A stretch of 64,000 nucleotides of DNA from the NCBI RefSeq assembly GCF_026191635.1, contig NZ_JAKRRW010000022.1, forward strand, positions 1 through 64,000, written 5' to 3'. Position 1 is the first letter of the stretch. Every line of letters begins with the position of its first letter. The notes under the pieces were generated by a model that worked only from the letters and a program-made list of their open reading frames with translations, ran no database searches and was not told the DNA's origin. Positions 36,835 to 45,600 of this stretch are shown one piece after another. The position numbers were made by a program, and so were the translations under genes. Source of the DNA: Photobacterium obscurum. GTDB lineage: Bacteria > Pseudomonadota > Gammaproteobacteria > Enterobacterales > Vibrionaceae.

Positions 36835-36880
36835 AACGTGGAAGAGGTGATATTCGGATCTCCTCTTCCGCGTTTTTTTA
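36835..36880 (+). terminator. Terminator between the two acyltransferase genes
   Basis: A long stem, ACGTGGAAGAGG pairing with CCTCTTCCGCGT with wobble pairs, followed by TTTTTTTATA. The two paralogs are therefore separate transcription units. Confidence 0.9.
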
Positions 36881-37281
36881 TACCCAATTACCTCGCTCCT
36901 AATTCAGTTATCGAGGCTGTTAGAAGATAGTCAACGATATACCTTTCTCACTGACCTGCCAGACATTCCGGGCTGCCTTTAACCCTCTCAGCTTAATATG
37001 CGCAAATTGAGCTAAATACCAATATGCATTACTAGGAATACAGCCTTGTTGTGTATGATTAGTAATTGTAAGCTATTAATTAAAAAGATGTTTATAACAA
37101 GATTGATATTGCCTTATTAGCTTAATCTAAGCTGTATATAGGTAAGACCAGCGCCCGTAAGGCTTGCATAGGTTAATTCCTAACAATAAAATGCAGTGTT
37201 CATTTAAAATTATTATGCGCTTGTGGCATCTTTTGATGTTTATAGGTGATAAAAATAAAAACAATGGGAATGGTTCTCGGT
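36881..37281. other. Intergenic region upstream of acyltransferase copy 2
   Basis: A 400-base gap with the promoter of the second acyltransferase gene. AT-rich from 37040 to 37140. No site recognised. Confidence 0.35.
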
Positions 37282-38208
37282 ATGAGTAAATTCACGGTAC
37301 CTACTTTTAAGAAAGCGTTTCTGCATCCTCGTTACTGGCTTACCTTGATTATGGTCGGTGTTATGTACCTGATCAGCTGGTTGCCATATTTTATCCAATT
37401 TCGTTTGGGGCAAGGCCTTGGCCGCTTGGCTATGCGTGTCATTAAAAAACGTCGCGAGACAATAGCGCGTAACCTTGAATTGTGTTTTCCGGATATGCCA
37501 GAAGATGAGCGTGAAGAACTGATTAAAAAGAACATTGATAATACGGGATTAGCAATGTTCGAAACCGGTATGGCGTGGTTCTGGCCTGATTTACGCGTGG
37601 AGCGCCATGTTCACGTCGAAGGGCTAGAGCACATTCATAAGCTGGAAGAGCAGGGTAAAGGTGTGCTTCTGGTTGCCATCCATTCACTGAACCTTGAGCT
37701 GGGCGCTAGAGCCTTCGGGATGAAAACTCCGGGTGTCGGTGTTTATCGTCCGAATAAGAATCCGTGCTTTGATTACTTCCAATTTCATGGTCGCGTGCGT
37801 TCGAATAAATATATGATCGACAGAAAAGACGTTAAAGGCATGCTGCGAGCACTGCGTAAAGGTGAGCGAGTCTGGTATGCACCGGATCATGATTATGGTC
37901 GTCGACGCTCTACTTTCGCACCGTTATTTGCTGTCGAGAAAGCATGTACAACAACCGGAACAAGTCTGTTGGTTGATGCCTCCGATTGCGCGGTTGTCCC
38001 CTTTGCGATGGTGAGAAATACAGACTCTGGCCGTTATACATTGAAGGTCTTTCCACCATTGGATGCATTCCCGCATAATGATCCTGACGCTGCGGCAGCT
38101 TACGTTAATAAGGCAATCGAGCGCTCTATTATGGAAGCCCCAGAGCAGTATATGTGGTTACATAGACGTTTTAAAACCCGTCCTGAAGGCGAAGAATCCC
38201 TGTACTAA
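37282..38208 (+). CDS. Lipid A late acyltransferase, LpxL/LpxM family (copy 2)
   Basis: A 308-residue paralog of the gene at 35838; most positions are identical over the whole length. It keeps HSLNLE as the HX4E site, VYRPNKNPCFDYFQFHGRVR, VWYAPDHDYGRRRSTFAPLF and QYMWLHRRFKTRPEGEESLY. The start at 37282 aligns with copy 1; in-frame starts at 37264 and 37246 would add a short unrelated leader. Copy 1 has an extra 12-residue tail after the shared end. It has its own promoter region and terminator. The pair probably adds different or conditional secondary acyl chains to lipid A. Confidence 0.88.
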   Translation: MSKFTVPTFKKAFLHPRYWLTLIMVGVMYLISWLPYFIQFRLGQGLGRLAMRVIKKRRETIARNLELCFPDMPEDEREELIKKNIDNTGLAMFETGMAWFWPDLRVERHVHVEGLEHIHKLEEQGKGVLLVAIHSLNLELGARAFGMKTPGVGVYRPNKNPCFDYFQFHGRVRSNKYMIDRKDVKGMLRALRKGERVWYAPDHDYGRRRSTFAPLFAVEKACTTTGTSLLVDASDCAVVPFAMVRNTDSGRYTLKVFPPLDAFPHNDPDAAAAYVNKAIERSIMEAPEQYMWLHRRFKTRPEGEESLY

Positions 38209-38224
38209 TATGTAAAAAAGAGTG

Positions 38225-38262
38225 GGGAGGCAAAGAAGCGTCGCTTAACTGCCTCCCTTATA
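38225..38262 (+). terminator. Terminator after acyltransferase copy 2
   Basis: Stem GGGAGGCA/TGCCTCCC enclosing an inner AAGCG/CGCTT hairpin, followed by TTATACTT. Confidence 0.65.
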
Positions 38263-38306
38263 CTTCCTGAGCAAGCCAATTCTTATCTTTTTTATACACA
38301 GGCTTG

Positions 38307-39149
38307 CTACCCAACTAATCGTCCTTGTTGATAGTCAGCTATCGCCTGCTCGATCTCTTCCATGCTGTTCATAACAAACGGGCCATAATGAACAACAGGT
38401 TCATCTATCGGCAGTCCCGATAGCAGCAATACGCCCGTATCTTGTGCCGCCTCGATGGATAACCCTTCACCTTTATCGAGAATTGCCAGCTGTCCGGCGG
38501 TTGCAGTAATGCCCTCGATGCTAATCTCCCCTTTGTAGACATAAAGCAAAGCCTGAAAGTCAGGGTTTAGGCAGCTGGTGAAATGCTCACCTTGTCGCGC
38601 TTGCCAGTCAGCGATAGTGGTAGGCACACCAGTTTTCTGGAGTGGACCTGTTAAGGTTTCGCCCTTGATTGTCAGATCGCCGGCAATAACACGAATAAGG
38701 CTATCTGATGTCAGCGCTTTTTCAGTGATCATCTCAGGCTGAAAGTCAGTGTATTGGGCTGGCTGCATTTTCTTGGCAGCTGGTAAGTTAATCCAGATTT
38801 GGAAGCCGTGTAGCGCGCCGTCAGTCATCATCGGCATTTCACTGTGGATGACACCTTTACCCGCAGACATCCATTGTGCGCCACCATCCCGTAATTCACC
38901 TACGTTGCCCATATGGTCTTTATGTTGGAAATGGCCATTGATCATATACGTCAGAGTTTCTATGCCGCGATGGGGGTGAGCCGGAAATCCACCAATGTAG
39001 TCATCAGGGCTTTCTGATTTCAGTTCATCAATCATAAGAAATGGCGAAAACAGGCGATTATCAAAGCCATGAGCACGCTGAATTTTAACGCCGTCACCGT
39101 CTGATGAGGTGTGAGATTGAACCAGTTGTTTAATACGTCTGATAGCCAT
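38307..39149 (-). CDS. Pirin family protein
   Basis: A 280-residue bicupin of the pirin family. The N-terminal cupin carries the metal-binding set HPHRGIETLTYM and GKGVIHSEMP, equivalent to the His/His/His/Glu iron site. GGAGGG stands before the ATG at 39149, six codons into the open frame. Some bacterial pirins are quercetinases, others bind regulatory partners such as pyruvate dehydrogenase, so the role here is open. Monocistronic; cytosolic. Confidence 0.93.
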   Translation of the reverse strand: MAIRRIKQLVQSHTSSDGDGVKIQRAHGFDNRLFSPFLMIDELKSESPDDYIGGFPAHPHRGIETLTYMINGHFQHKDHMGNVGELRDGGAQWMSAGKGVIHSEMPMMTDGALHGFQIWINLPAAKKMQPAQYTDFQPEMITEKALTSDSLIRVIAGDLTIKGETLTGPLQKTGVPTTIADWQARQGEHFTSCLNPDFQALLYVYKGEISIEGITATAGQLAILDKGEGLSIEAAQDTGVLLLSGLPIDEPVVHYGPFVMNSMEEIEQAIADYQQGRLVG

Positions 39150-39279
39150 AAGCCCTCCGAATATCAAGCCCGAACTAGCGGGGAATGGTATTAGTTTAGG
39201 AGGGGGGAGGAGAGGTTAACAGAGGATAAAAATGAACAGCTTGTTTGAAAAAGTTGAATGAGTTGAAGGTGATTAGGAC

Positions 39280-39891
39280 CTATATTTTAGAGCCTAGTCT
39301 TTGCCATGCTTCGCAAATATTGCGAAATTGTTCAGCGTCGCCATTGGGGCGGTCTGGGTGCCAGCGGAGGGCAAGTTTACGCCATTGGCGGCGGATCTGA
39401 CTGGCAGTGGCATCCTCGGGTAACTCAAGAATTGCGTAGTCTTCCGATTGTGAAAGGGCAATTGAAGCGTTGCTAGATGAGCCAATATGGCTTTGATAGC
39501 GTCGCCAAAAGGAAGATAGCAAAGCTTTAATGACATCTGTATCGGTATGGTAGTTGTGCCAGTCCAGGTAGTAGCTTCTTAGCGGATCATCCACATCAAT
39601 TTGATGATGTGCTGATGGTTGGTTGTGGCACAGGCGAATATCCATTGCCTGGGCTTGTAGCCACTGTTGGGGCAACAACATCTCCTGAAGTTGATAAAGT
39701 GCATTCATCAAGAGAAAATTACGTTTAAACAGGTCTTTTTCTGGATCGTCATCTAAGGCCGAAATAATCTCTTGCTGTCTTAATTCTTGCGCTAAGGTGT
39801 GGATCATCCAGCCTGAAGGCTTCTTTTGTAGAATCGAAATGATGGGCCAGATAAGCGGATTATCGTGCTCTGAGTACGTGTCTAGATCCAT
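39280..39891 (-). CDS. J-domain protein (DnaJ-related)
   Basis: A 203-residue protein with an N-terminal DnaJ-related domain (DNPLIWPIISILQKKPSGWM, about 10-30, and a helical part to about 115) and a C-terminal J domain: YAILELPEDATASQIRRQWR then KLALRWHPDRPNGDAEQF, with the essential HPD loop intact. It would stimulate an Hsp70. The two unusual Hsp70 genes of this window lie 11 kb away, and DnaK is elsewhere, so its partner is not known. AAGGG precedes the ATG. Confidence 0.9.
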   Translation of the reverse strand: MDLDTYSEHDNPLIWPIISILQKKPSGWMIHTLAQELRQQEIISALDDDPEKDLFKRNFLLMNALYQLQEMLLPQQWLQAQAMDIRLCHNQPSAHHQIDVDDPLRSYYLDWHNYHTDTDVIKALLSSFWRRYQSHIGSSSNASIALSQSEDYAILELPEDATASQIRRQWRKLALRWHPDRPNGDAEQFRNICEAWQRLGSKI

Positions 39892-40062
39892 AAGCCCTTA
39901 GATTTTTGTTGTGGATTAACGACAGCCTAGCAGAAAAGCGTGAAAGGCTGAAGTTAACATATTGGTCGTAAACCTAGCATTGTACGCCCCCATTCTGATG
40001 CGAACCTTCTCCTTGAGGCAAGTTCTGCTGTCCCATCAAACAAAAATAGAAAGTTGCAGATA

Positions 40063-40089
40063 TAAAAAAGGCCATCAAATGATGGCCTT
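40063..40089 (-). terminator. Terminator of the permease gene
   Basis: Stem AAGGCCATC/GATGGCCTT with a 4-base loop; on the minus strand it is followed by TTTTATATC, 20 bases past the permease stop. Confidence 0.85.
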
Positions 40090-40108
40090 AGTAAAGATTG
40101 ATGCGGTG

Positions 40109-41401
40109 TTACTGCGCTAGCGAGTAGAAGATCGCAGAAATAGAAATCAGACCGATAACCACAACAAATACGTTGCTTAGGGCACCAGAGTACTGACGCA
40201 TTGATGGTACTTTCTTAATTGCGTACATTGGCATAATGAACAGTAACATCGCGATGATTGGGCCGCCTAGGCTCTCGATCATACCCAGGATACTTGGGTT
40301 GATAGTAGCAACCGCCCAAGTTGTTACTAGCATGAAAAGAGCAGTGAAAGTGTTCAGTGCCTTAGGGCCGATCTCTTTACCACGGCTACGGGCCATTTTA
40401 ACAACCAGACCGTTCAGACCTTCACTGGCACCTAGGTAGTGGCCAAGGAAAGACTTAGTGATTGCGATAATCGCAACAACAGGTGCTGCATATGCGATAG
40501 TCGGTGTATCAAAGTGGTTTGCCAGGTAAGTCAGAATCGATACGTTTTGGGCTTTAGCTTCAGCCAAGTTTGCTGGAGATAAGCTCAATACACAGCTGAA
40601 TACAAAGAACATTACGGTCGCAACCATCATAATGTGGCTACGAGCAAGAATGCGAGAACATTGTTTTTCAGCGGCTGCGCCGTACTCTTTCTGTTTAGCA
40701 ACCGCGAACGATGAGATAACCGGAGAATGGTTAAAAGAGAAAACCATAACTGGCAGGATCAGCCATACCGCCATCATAATAGCTGTTGCGCCACCTTCTG
40801 TTGGCATTACTTGATCGAAAATCGCACCGTTCCAGTAAGGAACAAGGTACATAGCCAACATCAGAAGTACCGCAACAAATGGGAATACCAGAACACTCAT
40901 TGCTTTAATGATCAGTTGTTCGCCAAGACGAACGATAGCCATTAGAGCAATGATCAGAACTAGTGCCAAGATTGCACGTGCTGGTGGTTCAATACCTAGC
41001 TGGTGCTGCATGAAGCTTTCTACAGTGTTAGTCAGAGCCACACTGTAAACCAGTAGGATTGGGTAGATAGCAAAGAAGTAAAGTAGGGTGATTACTTTAC
41101 CCATACCGGCACCGAAGTGCTCTTCTACTACTTCGGTAATATCAGCACCCGGATTTGAGCTTGATAGTACAAAACGTGTCATACCGCGGTGAGCGAAGAA
41201 TGTCATTGGTAGAGCAAGAATTGCCATTACCAATAGGGGAATAAGACCACCCACACCGGCATTAATAGGTAGGAACAAGGTGCCAGCACCTACAGCAGTA
41301 CCGTATAGGCCTAGAACCCAAACGGTATCACTTTTGCTCCAACCCATTTTGGTTGCGCTGTTTGATGAAGAATTAACAGTATTGTTTTTCACAGTGCCCA
41401 T
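40109..41401 (-). CDS. HAAAP family amino acid permease, SdaC-like serine transporter
   Basis: A 430-residue inner-membrane permease of the hydroxy and aromatic amino acid permease family, closest in length and motifs to SdaC (429 residues), a proton:serine symporter. Eleven membrane segments are evident; GLYGTAVGAGTLFLPINAGV and FSFNHSPVISSFAVA are family hallmarks. The ATG at 41401 is chosen: AAGGAG lies nine bases upstream, and the longer frame would have no ribosome binding site. No serine deaminase gene is adjacent. Confidence 0.9.
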   Translation of the reverse strand: MGTVKNNTVNSSSNSATKMGWSKSDTVWVLGLYGTAVGAGTLFLPINAGVGGLIPLLVMAILALPMTFFAHRGMTRFVLSSSNPGADITEVVEEHFGAGMGKVITLLYFFAIYPILLVYSVALTNTVESFMQHQLGIEPPARAILALVLIIALMAIVRLGEQLIIKAMSVLVFPFVAVLLMLAMYLVPYWNGAIFDQVMPTEGGATAIMMAVWLILPVMVFSFNHSPVISSFAVAKQKEYGAAAEKQCSRILARSHIMMVATVMFFVFSCVLSLSPANLAEAKAQNVSILTYLANHFDTPTIAYAAPVVAIIAITKSFLGHYLGASEGLNGLVVKMARSRGKEIGPKALNTFTALFMLVTTWAVATINPSILGMIESLGGPIIAMLLFIMPMYAIKKVPSMRQYSGALSNVFVVVIGLISISAIFYSLAQ

Positions 41402-41869
41402 TATGGACATCTCCTTTATAGGTATATTGTTATAGCCTTCAAAGGGTTCTAGTCGCATATCTTCCATGCTTTACCAGTTGGCAAAGGAATATAAGCAGAT
41501 CTCTATACGAGTTCTTAATTTGAGCGCTCGAAATGAGTTTTCAAATTAAGTTACGTATTTGTGTTCCTATGAACAAAAGAAAAGAAGCTGAATGGTAGGT
41601 TGAATAACAGCAGGCTTAAATTGTTAGCTCTGGTTATTCAAGTGACGGTTCCTCGGTCAAAAACGCTTATCCATGCGGGCATCAAGCTGCTGATGTCAAT
41701 GTCTGCTGTATATCGCTAAATTAAATAAAACCTTATAAATACTAATGGAACCCTAGACGACGGGCGAGAGTATAGGGGATTATTCGTATTACAACTATTG
41801 ATTTCGGACTTTTACAGGGTTGTTTGGACAAATAACATCCACTTGTATAAATACCTCAAAAGGATAGTT

Positions 41870-41947
41870 ATGAAAGGTTACGAGCAAAGATTAAAAAATG
41901 TTAAAGCTCAGCTTGAAAGGTTGGAGCCAGACATAGTGTTGGAGTAA
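41870..41947 (+). CDS. Possible 25-aa small protein
   Basis: ATG preceded by AAAAGGA at six bases, then 25 codons: MKGYEQRLKNVKAQL followed by ERLEPDIVLE. It is charged and could form one amphipathic helix. It may be a real small protein or the remains of the start of a longer gene. Only the ribosome binding site and composition support it. Confidence 0.3.
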   Translation: MKGYEQRLKNVKAQLERLEPDIVLE

Positions 41948-42324
41948 TTATGTTAATAAATCAATATATTACTTAAGACCCGATTTACCTGTGTTATTGA
42001 TGAAAAGCATCTTACTTGAACGTGGTTTGCGAAGAAAATTAGTGAGATACGCTTTGAAAGACAAAGCTTAAGCGACTTGTGTGGCTTAGTCGCAATGGGG
42101 GGAGTGAAATAAACCATTGAATAGGGTGTTGGATACCAGGCTAATAACCTTGTGACTATTTATTATTAGTACTCGCCATATTGGTTTGCTGAATTTAATT
42201 TGTATTTGGTATATTGATAGCTTTGTAGTTTATTCGTTATTAATTTACGCTTTTTTTTCGCCTGCTCTTACGATGAGTGATCAAAGCTGTATTCTGCAAT
42301 ATACATATGTTGCTATCTTTCAAT

Positions 42325-42334
42325 GCTCATCCTC
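42325..42334 (-). promoter_or_regulatory. MalT box-like site 1
   Basis: Reverse complement reads GAGGATGAGC, 8 of 10 bases like the MalT box GGGGA(T/G)GAGG. Confidence 0.45.
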
Positions 42335-42339
42335 ATAAC

Positions 42340-42355
42340 TGTGATTTACATCAAC
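42340..42355 (+). promoter_or_regulatory. CRP site
   Basis: TGTGATTTACATCAAC has a perfect left half-site TGTGA and TCA at the right spacing, between MalT-like boxes as in enteric mal/pul promoters. Confidence 0.55.
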
Positions 42356-42365
42356 GCTGAAAATT

Positions 42366-42375
42366 TCTCATCCTA
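42366..42375 (-). promoter_or_regulatory. MalT box-like site 2
   Basis: Reverse complement reads TAGGATGAGA, 7 of 10 bases like the MalT box; it starts 13 bases before site 3. Confidence 0.4.
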
Positions 42376-42378
42376 CTT

Positions 42379-42388
42379 CCTCCTCCCC
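42379..42388 (-). promoter_or_regulatory. MalT box 3, perfect consensus
   Basis: Reverse complement reads GGGGAGGAGG, a full match to GGGGA(T/G)GAGG. It lies 44 bases upstream of a perfect -10 hexamer. Confidence 0.65.
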
Positions 42389-42431
42389 CCTGAGTGACAT
42401 ATCAGGCTGATTTAACATTTCGTCGTCAAAA

Positions 42432-42437
42432 TATAAT
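42432..42437 (+). promoter_or_regulatory. -10 element of the amylopullulanase promoter
   Basis: TATAAT with only a poor -35 (GATTTA, 17-base spacer), as expected for an activator-dependent promoter. About 220 bases before the start codon. Confidence 0.5.
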
Positions 42438-42659
42438 CGTACTGAATAAAAATAAACCGTTCTAAGGCGCTTAATGGAATGAGCTTTATTCGTTGGTAAA
42501 AATACGTTGTGGCTACGTAATATTATCATGCGACGTCCCTTCTTAAATGGCTCATTCCGTAAGTGTCAAAAAATTAGTCAGCAAGGATAGCAAGTTGTCC
42601 GTGCTGACAACTCGCTAAACCTGCAGGTAAGCAGGTGATTGACAAAAACAGGAACGAGA

Positions 42660-45600
42660 ATGAAGACCAAACTCACCAAACTGGCATTGGCAACAATGTC
42701 AATATCCTTGTTGTATGGTTGTAATGATGATAGTACGGCAATAGCAGACTCTCACGCTCAGAGACCAACGAACATAAATGTTCAGGCGATTGATGGCTAT
42801 CTTAGAAATGCCAAGATCTGGCTCGATGTGAACAAAAACTACAAACTTGATCCCAATGAGCCTTTTGCTACAACGGCAAAAGAGGGTAAAGCTGTACTCG
42901 ATTTAAGCAAGTTCAGTGATGACCCGGCTCTGTATCCATTGGTGACGCAAGTGATTGAGGGGGTATCCATTGATGAAGATAACCCAACAATCAAGGTAGC
43001 TAAGAGCTATATGATGGCTGCACCTAAGGGGTACACCAGGGTAACGCCGGTGACAACTTTAGTTGCCCTGAAGATGGCCGATGGAAAGAGTGAGGAACAG
43101 GCGATTGCAGAGGTTCAGCAAGTACTGTCTCAGCCTGATCTGGATCCGGCCATCGACTATATCGCTGCCGAGAAAGAGCTCGTGGCCAGCAGTGCCAAAG
43201 CTCTAGTTCAAATCCTTCCTCAGCAACTTGGTAATAGTGAGCAATCGACGCAATTGTCTGAGCTGGAAGCCGCAGCTGGTTTGTTGGGCGAAGAAATTAC
43301 TGAGCAGCTCAATAACGGTCAAGAACCTGATCTGAGCAAAAAAACCTTAGTTGTTGATGAAAAAGGCCAGCTTAAGGTTGCTGATGATGGTGATGGTGAC
43401 GGTGTTGCCGATAGTATCGACGCTTTCCCTGATGATAAGACAGAGAGTCGTGATTTAGACGGTGACGGCATCGGTGATAATGCCGATACCGATAAAGATG
43501 GTGACGGGGTCGAGAATACAAAAGATGCTTTCCCGTCTGATGCGAAAGAAAGTTCCGATTTGGATTTAGACGGTATTGGCGACAATGCCGATACCGACAA
43601 AGACGGTGATGGGGTCAATAATGATGATGACTTGTTCCCGTCCAATCCAGATGAAAGTGCTGACTTTGACCTAGATGGAATAGGCGACCGAGCCGACACC
43701 GATGATGACGGTGACGGATGGCTAGACCTTGATGAAGTGCGTTTAGGTACTGACCCGCTGAACAACACGAAGAAACCCGCCGATCTAGATGGTGACTTTA
43801 TCACCGATGATGAAGACCCGGATAAAGATGGTGACGGCATCGCAAATGAAGATGATCCAGAGCCAAATGTACCTGCCGATCAGTCCAAAGCGGTAAAAGC
43901 GAATGATCTGGAAGTGGTCATTTATTCGATGAACGGTGCTGATGCTCAAGCAGAGAAAACCTTGCATGTCTGGAATAATGAGACTTGCGGTGCTTATGAT
44001 GCCGACAATATTACAGACTTTAATGACTGGGGAGCCGGGGGCGTAAAACCAACGGGCCAAGATGAGATCGGGACTTACTGGGTATTGCCGCTCAAGAGTC
44101 AGAAAGAGACGGATTGCGTCAACTTTATCGTCCGCACGGCTGACGGACAGTCATCAGACATGAAGCTGGAATTTGCCACAATCAAAGACCGTCAGGGTTT
44201 TGTACCAGCCGATAATTCAGCAATTCTTGATAATGAAGATGATGTGCTACCGGTTGAGTTGGCCGGCGCGTCTGCTCATTGGGTTGATGACAGTACGTTG
44301 CTTTGGAGCAAAGCTGATGGTGCAGCCAAAGTTGAACTGTATCACTCTAAAACGGCTGGCATTATTTATGATGCTGTCAGCCAGACGATCACTGGCGGTG
44401 AAGTAATTGCACTAAGTGGTGGTGCAGCCAGCGAGTCGGTTAAGGCCAGGTTCCCACACTTGAGTGATTGGGCTGCATTTACCATCGATGGTGATACAGA
44501 CTTAAAACGCGACATTTTGAAAAGCCAGCTAATTGCGGTTGCCCGTGATGCTGACAACAATATTATTCAGGCCACCAAGGTTCAGATCCCTGGCGTATTG
44601 GATACGCTTTATACCGGTGGTGATGAAGAAGATCGCAATGCGGACAAGGAAAAGTTAGGTGCAGTTCTCGAAGGCAGCAGCGTAACCTTTGGAGTCTGGG
44701 CGCCGACTGCGCAAAGTGTTGAACTGCTGGTGTACAGCGAGTCTGATGATACCAAGCTCAAAAATACCTACGTGATGACCGATGATGACGGCGATGGCGT
44801 CTATAAGCTGACACCAGATGGTGTGGCCGTTGGCGACTATTACCGTTACCGAGTTAAGGTTTACCACCCGCTGAGCAACAAAATTGAGCTGTTTGAGACC
44901 ACAGACCCTTATGGTCAGAGCTTTTCGACTAACAGTCGCTTCTCCCAGGTCGTCGATATGACGGATGCGGCGCTTAAGCCGGCTGGCTGGGATACCTATG
45001 AGTTTGACCAAGACGCGAAACCGATGGATGCAGTACTGTATGAGCTCCATATTCGTGATTTCAGTGTCAATGATACGGCAGATAATCGAAACCCGGCCTA
45101 TGACGGTAAATACATGGCATTTACCGAAGAGAGCCGTGACAGCGTCAAACACCTAAAATCGATGCAGGAAGCAGGCGTGAGTTATGTTCACCTGATGCCG
45201 ACCTTTGATATCGGGACAGTGAACGAAGATCCAGCTAAGCGTATTGATTTAAATAATACGGTTGCTGAGCTGTGCGAGCTTAATGCAAGTGCAGGCTTGT
45301 GTAAGAGTGCCGATCCGAGTCAGACGTTGAAATCGTTGCTGGAAGGCTATGATCCTAAATCTGAAGATGCCCAGTCGCTAATGAATGATATTCGCGACTT
45401 AGACAGCTTCAACTGGGGTTATGACCCTTACCATTACAATGCACCAGAGGGCAGCACATCGACCAATGCCGAAGGCACAACTCGGATTAAAGAGTTTCGT
45501 GAAATGGTGCAGGCTCTGCATGACATGGGCTTTAAAGTGGTTATGGATATGGTCTACAACCATACCAATGCATCCGGTTTAGGTGAGCAGTCGGTACTTG

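Larger units (their letters stand above)
41402..42659. other. Long intergenic region upstream of the amylopullulanase
   Basis: A 1.26-kb divergent gap. It holds the permease promoter, a 25-codon ORF with a good ribosome binding site (41870-41947) and, from 42325, the regulatory region of the amylopullulanase gene. A CCCTA/TAGGG inverted repeat lies at about 41752-41778. Nothing else is recognised in 41950-42300. Confidence 0.45.

Noticed and set aside
43319-43840. Minus-strand open frame opposite the calcium repeats
   Set aside because: Its Ser/Pro-rich translation is the mirror of the Asp-rich repeats of the amylopullulanase, not a gene.
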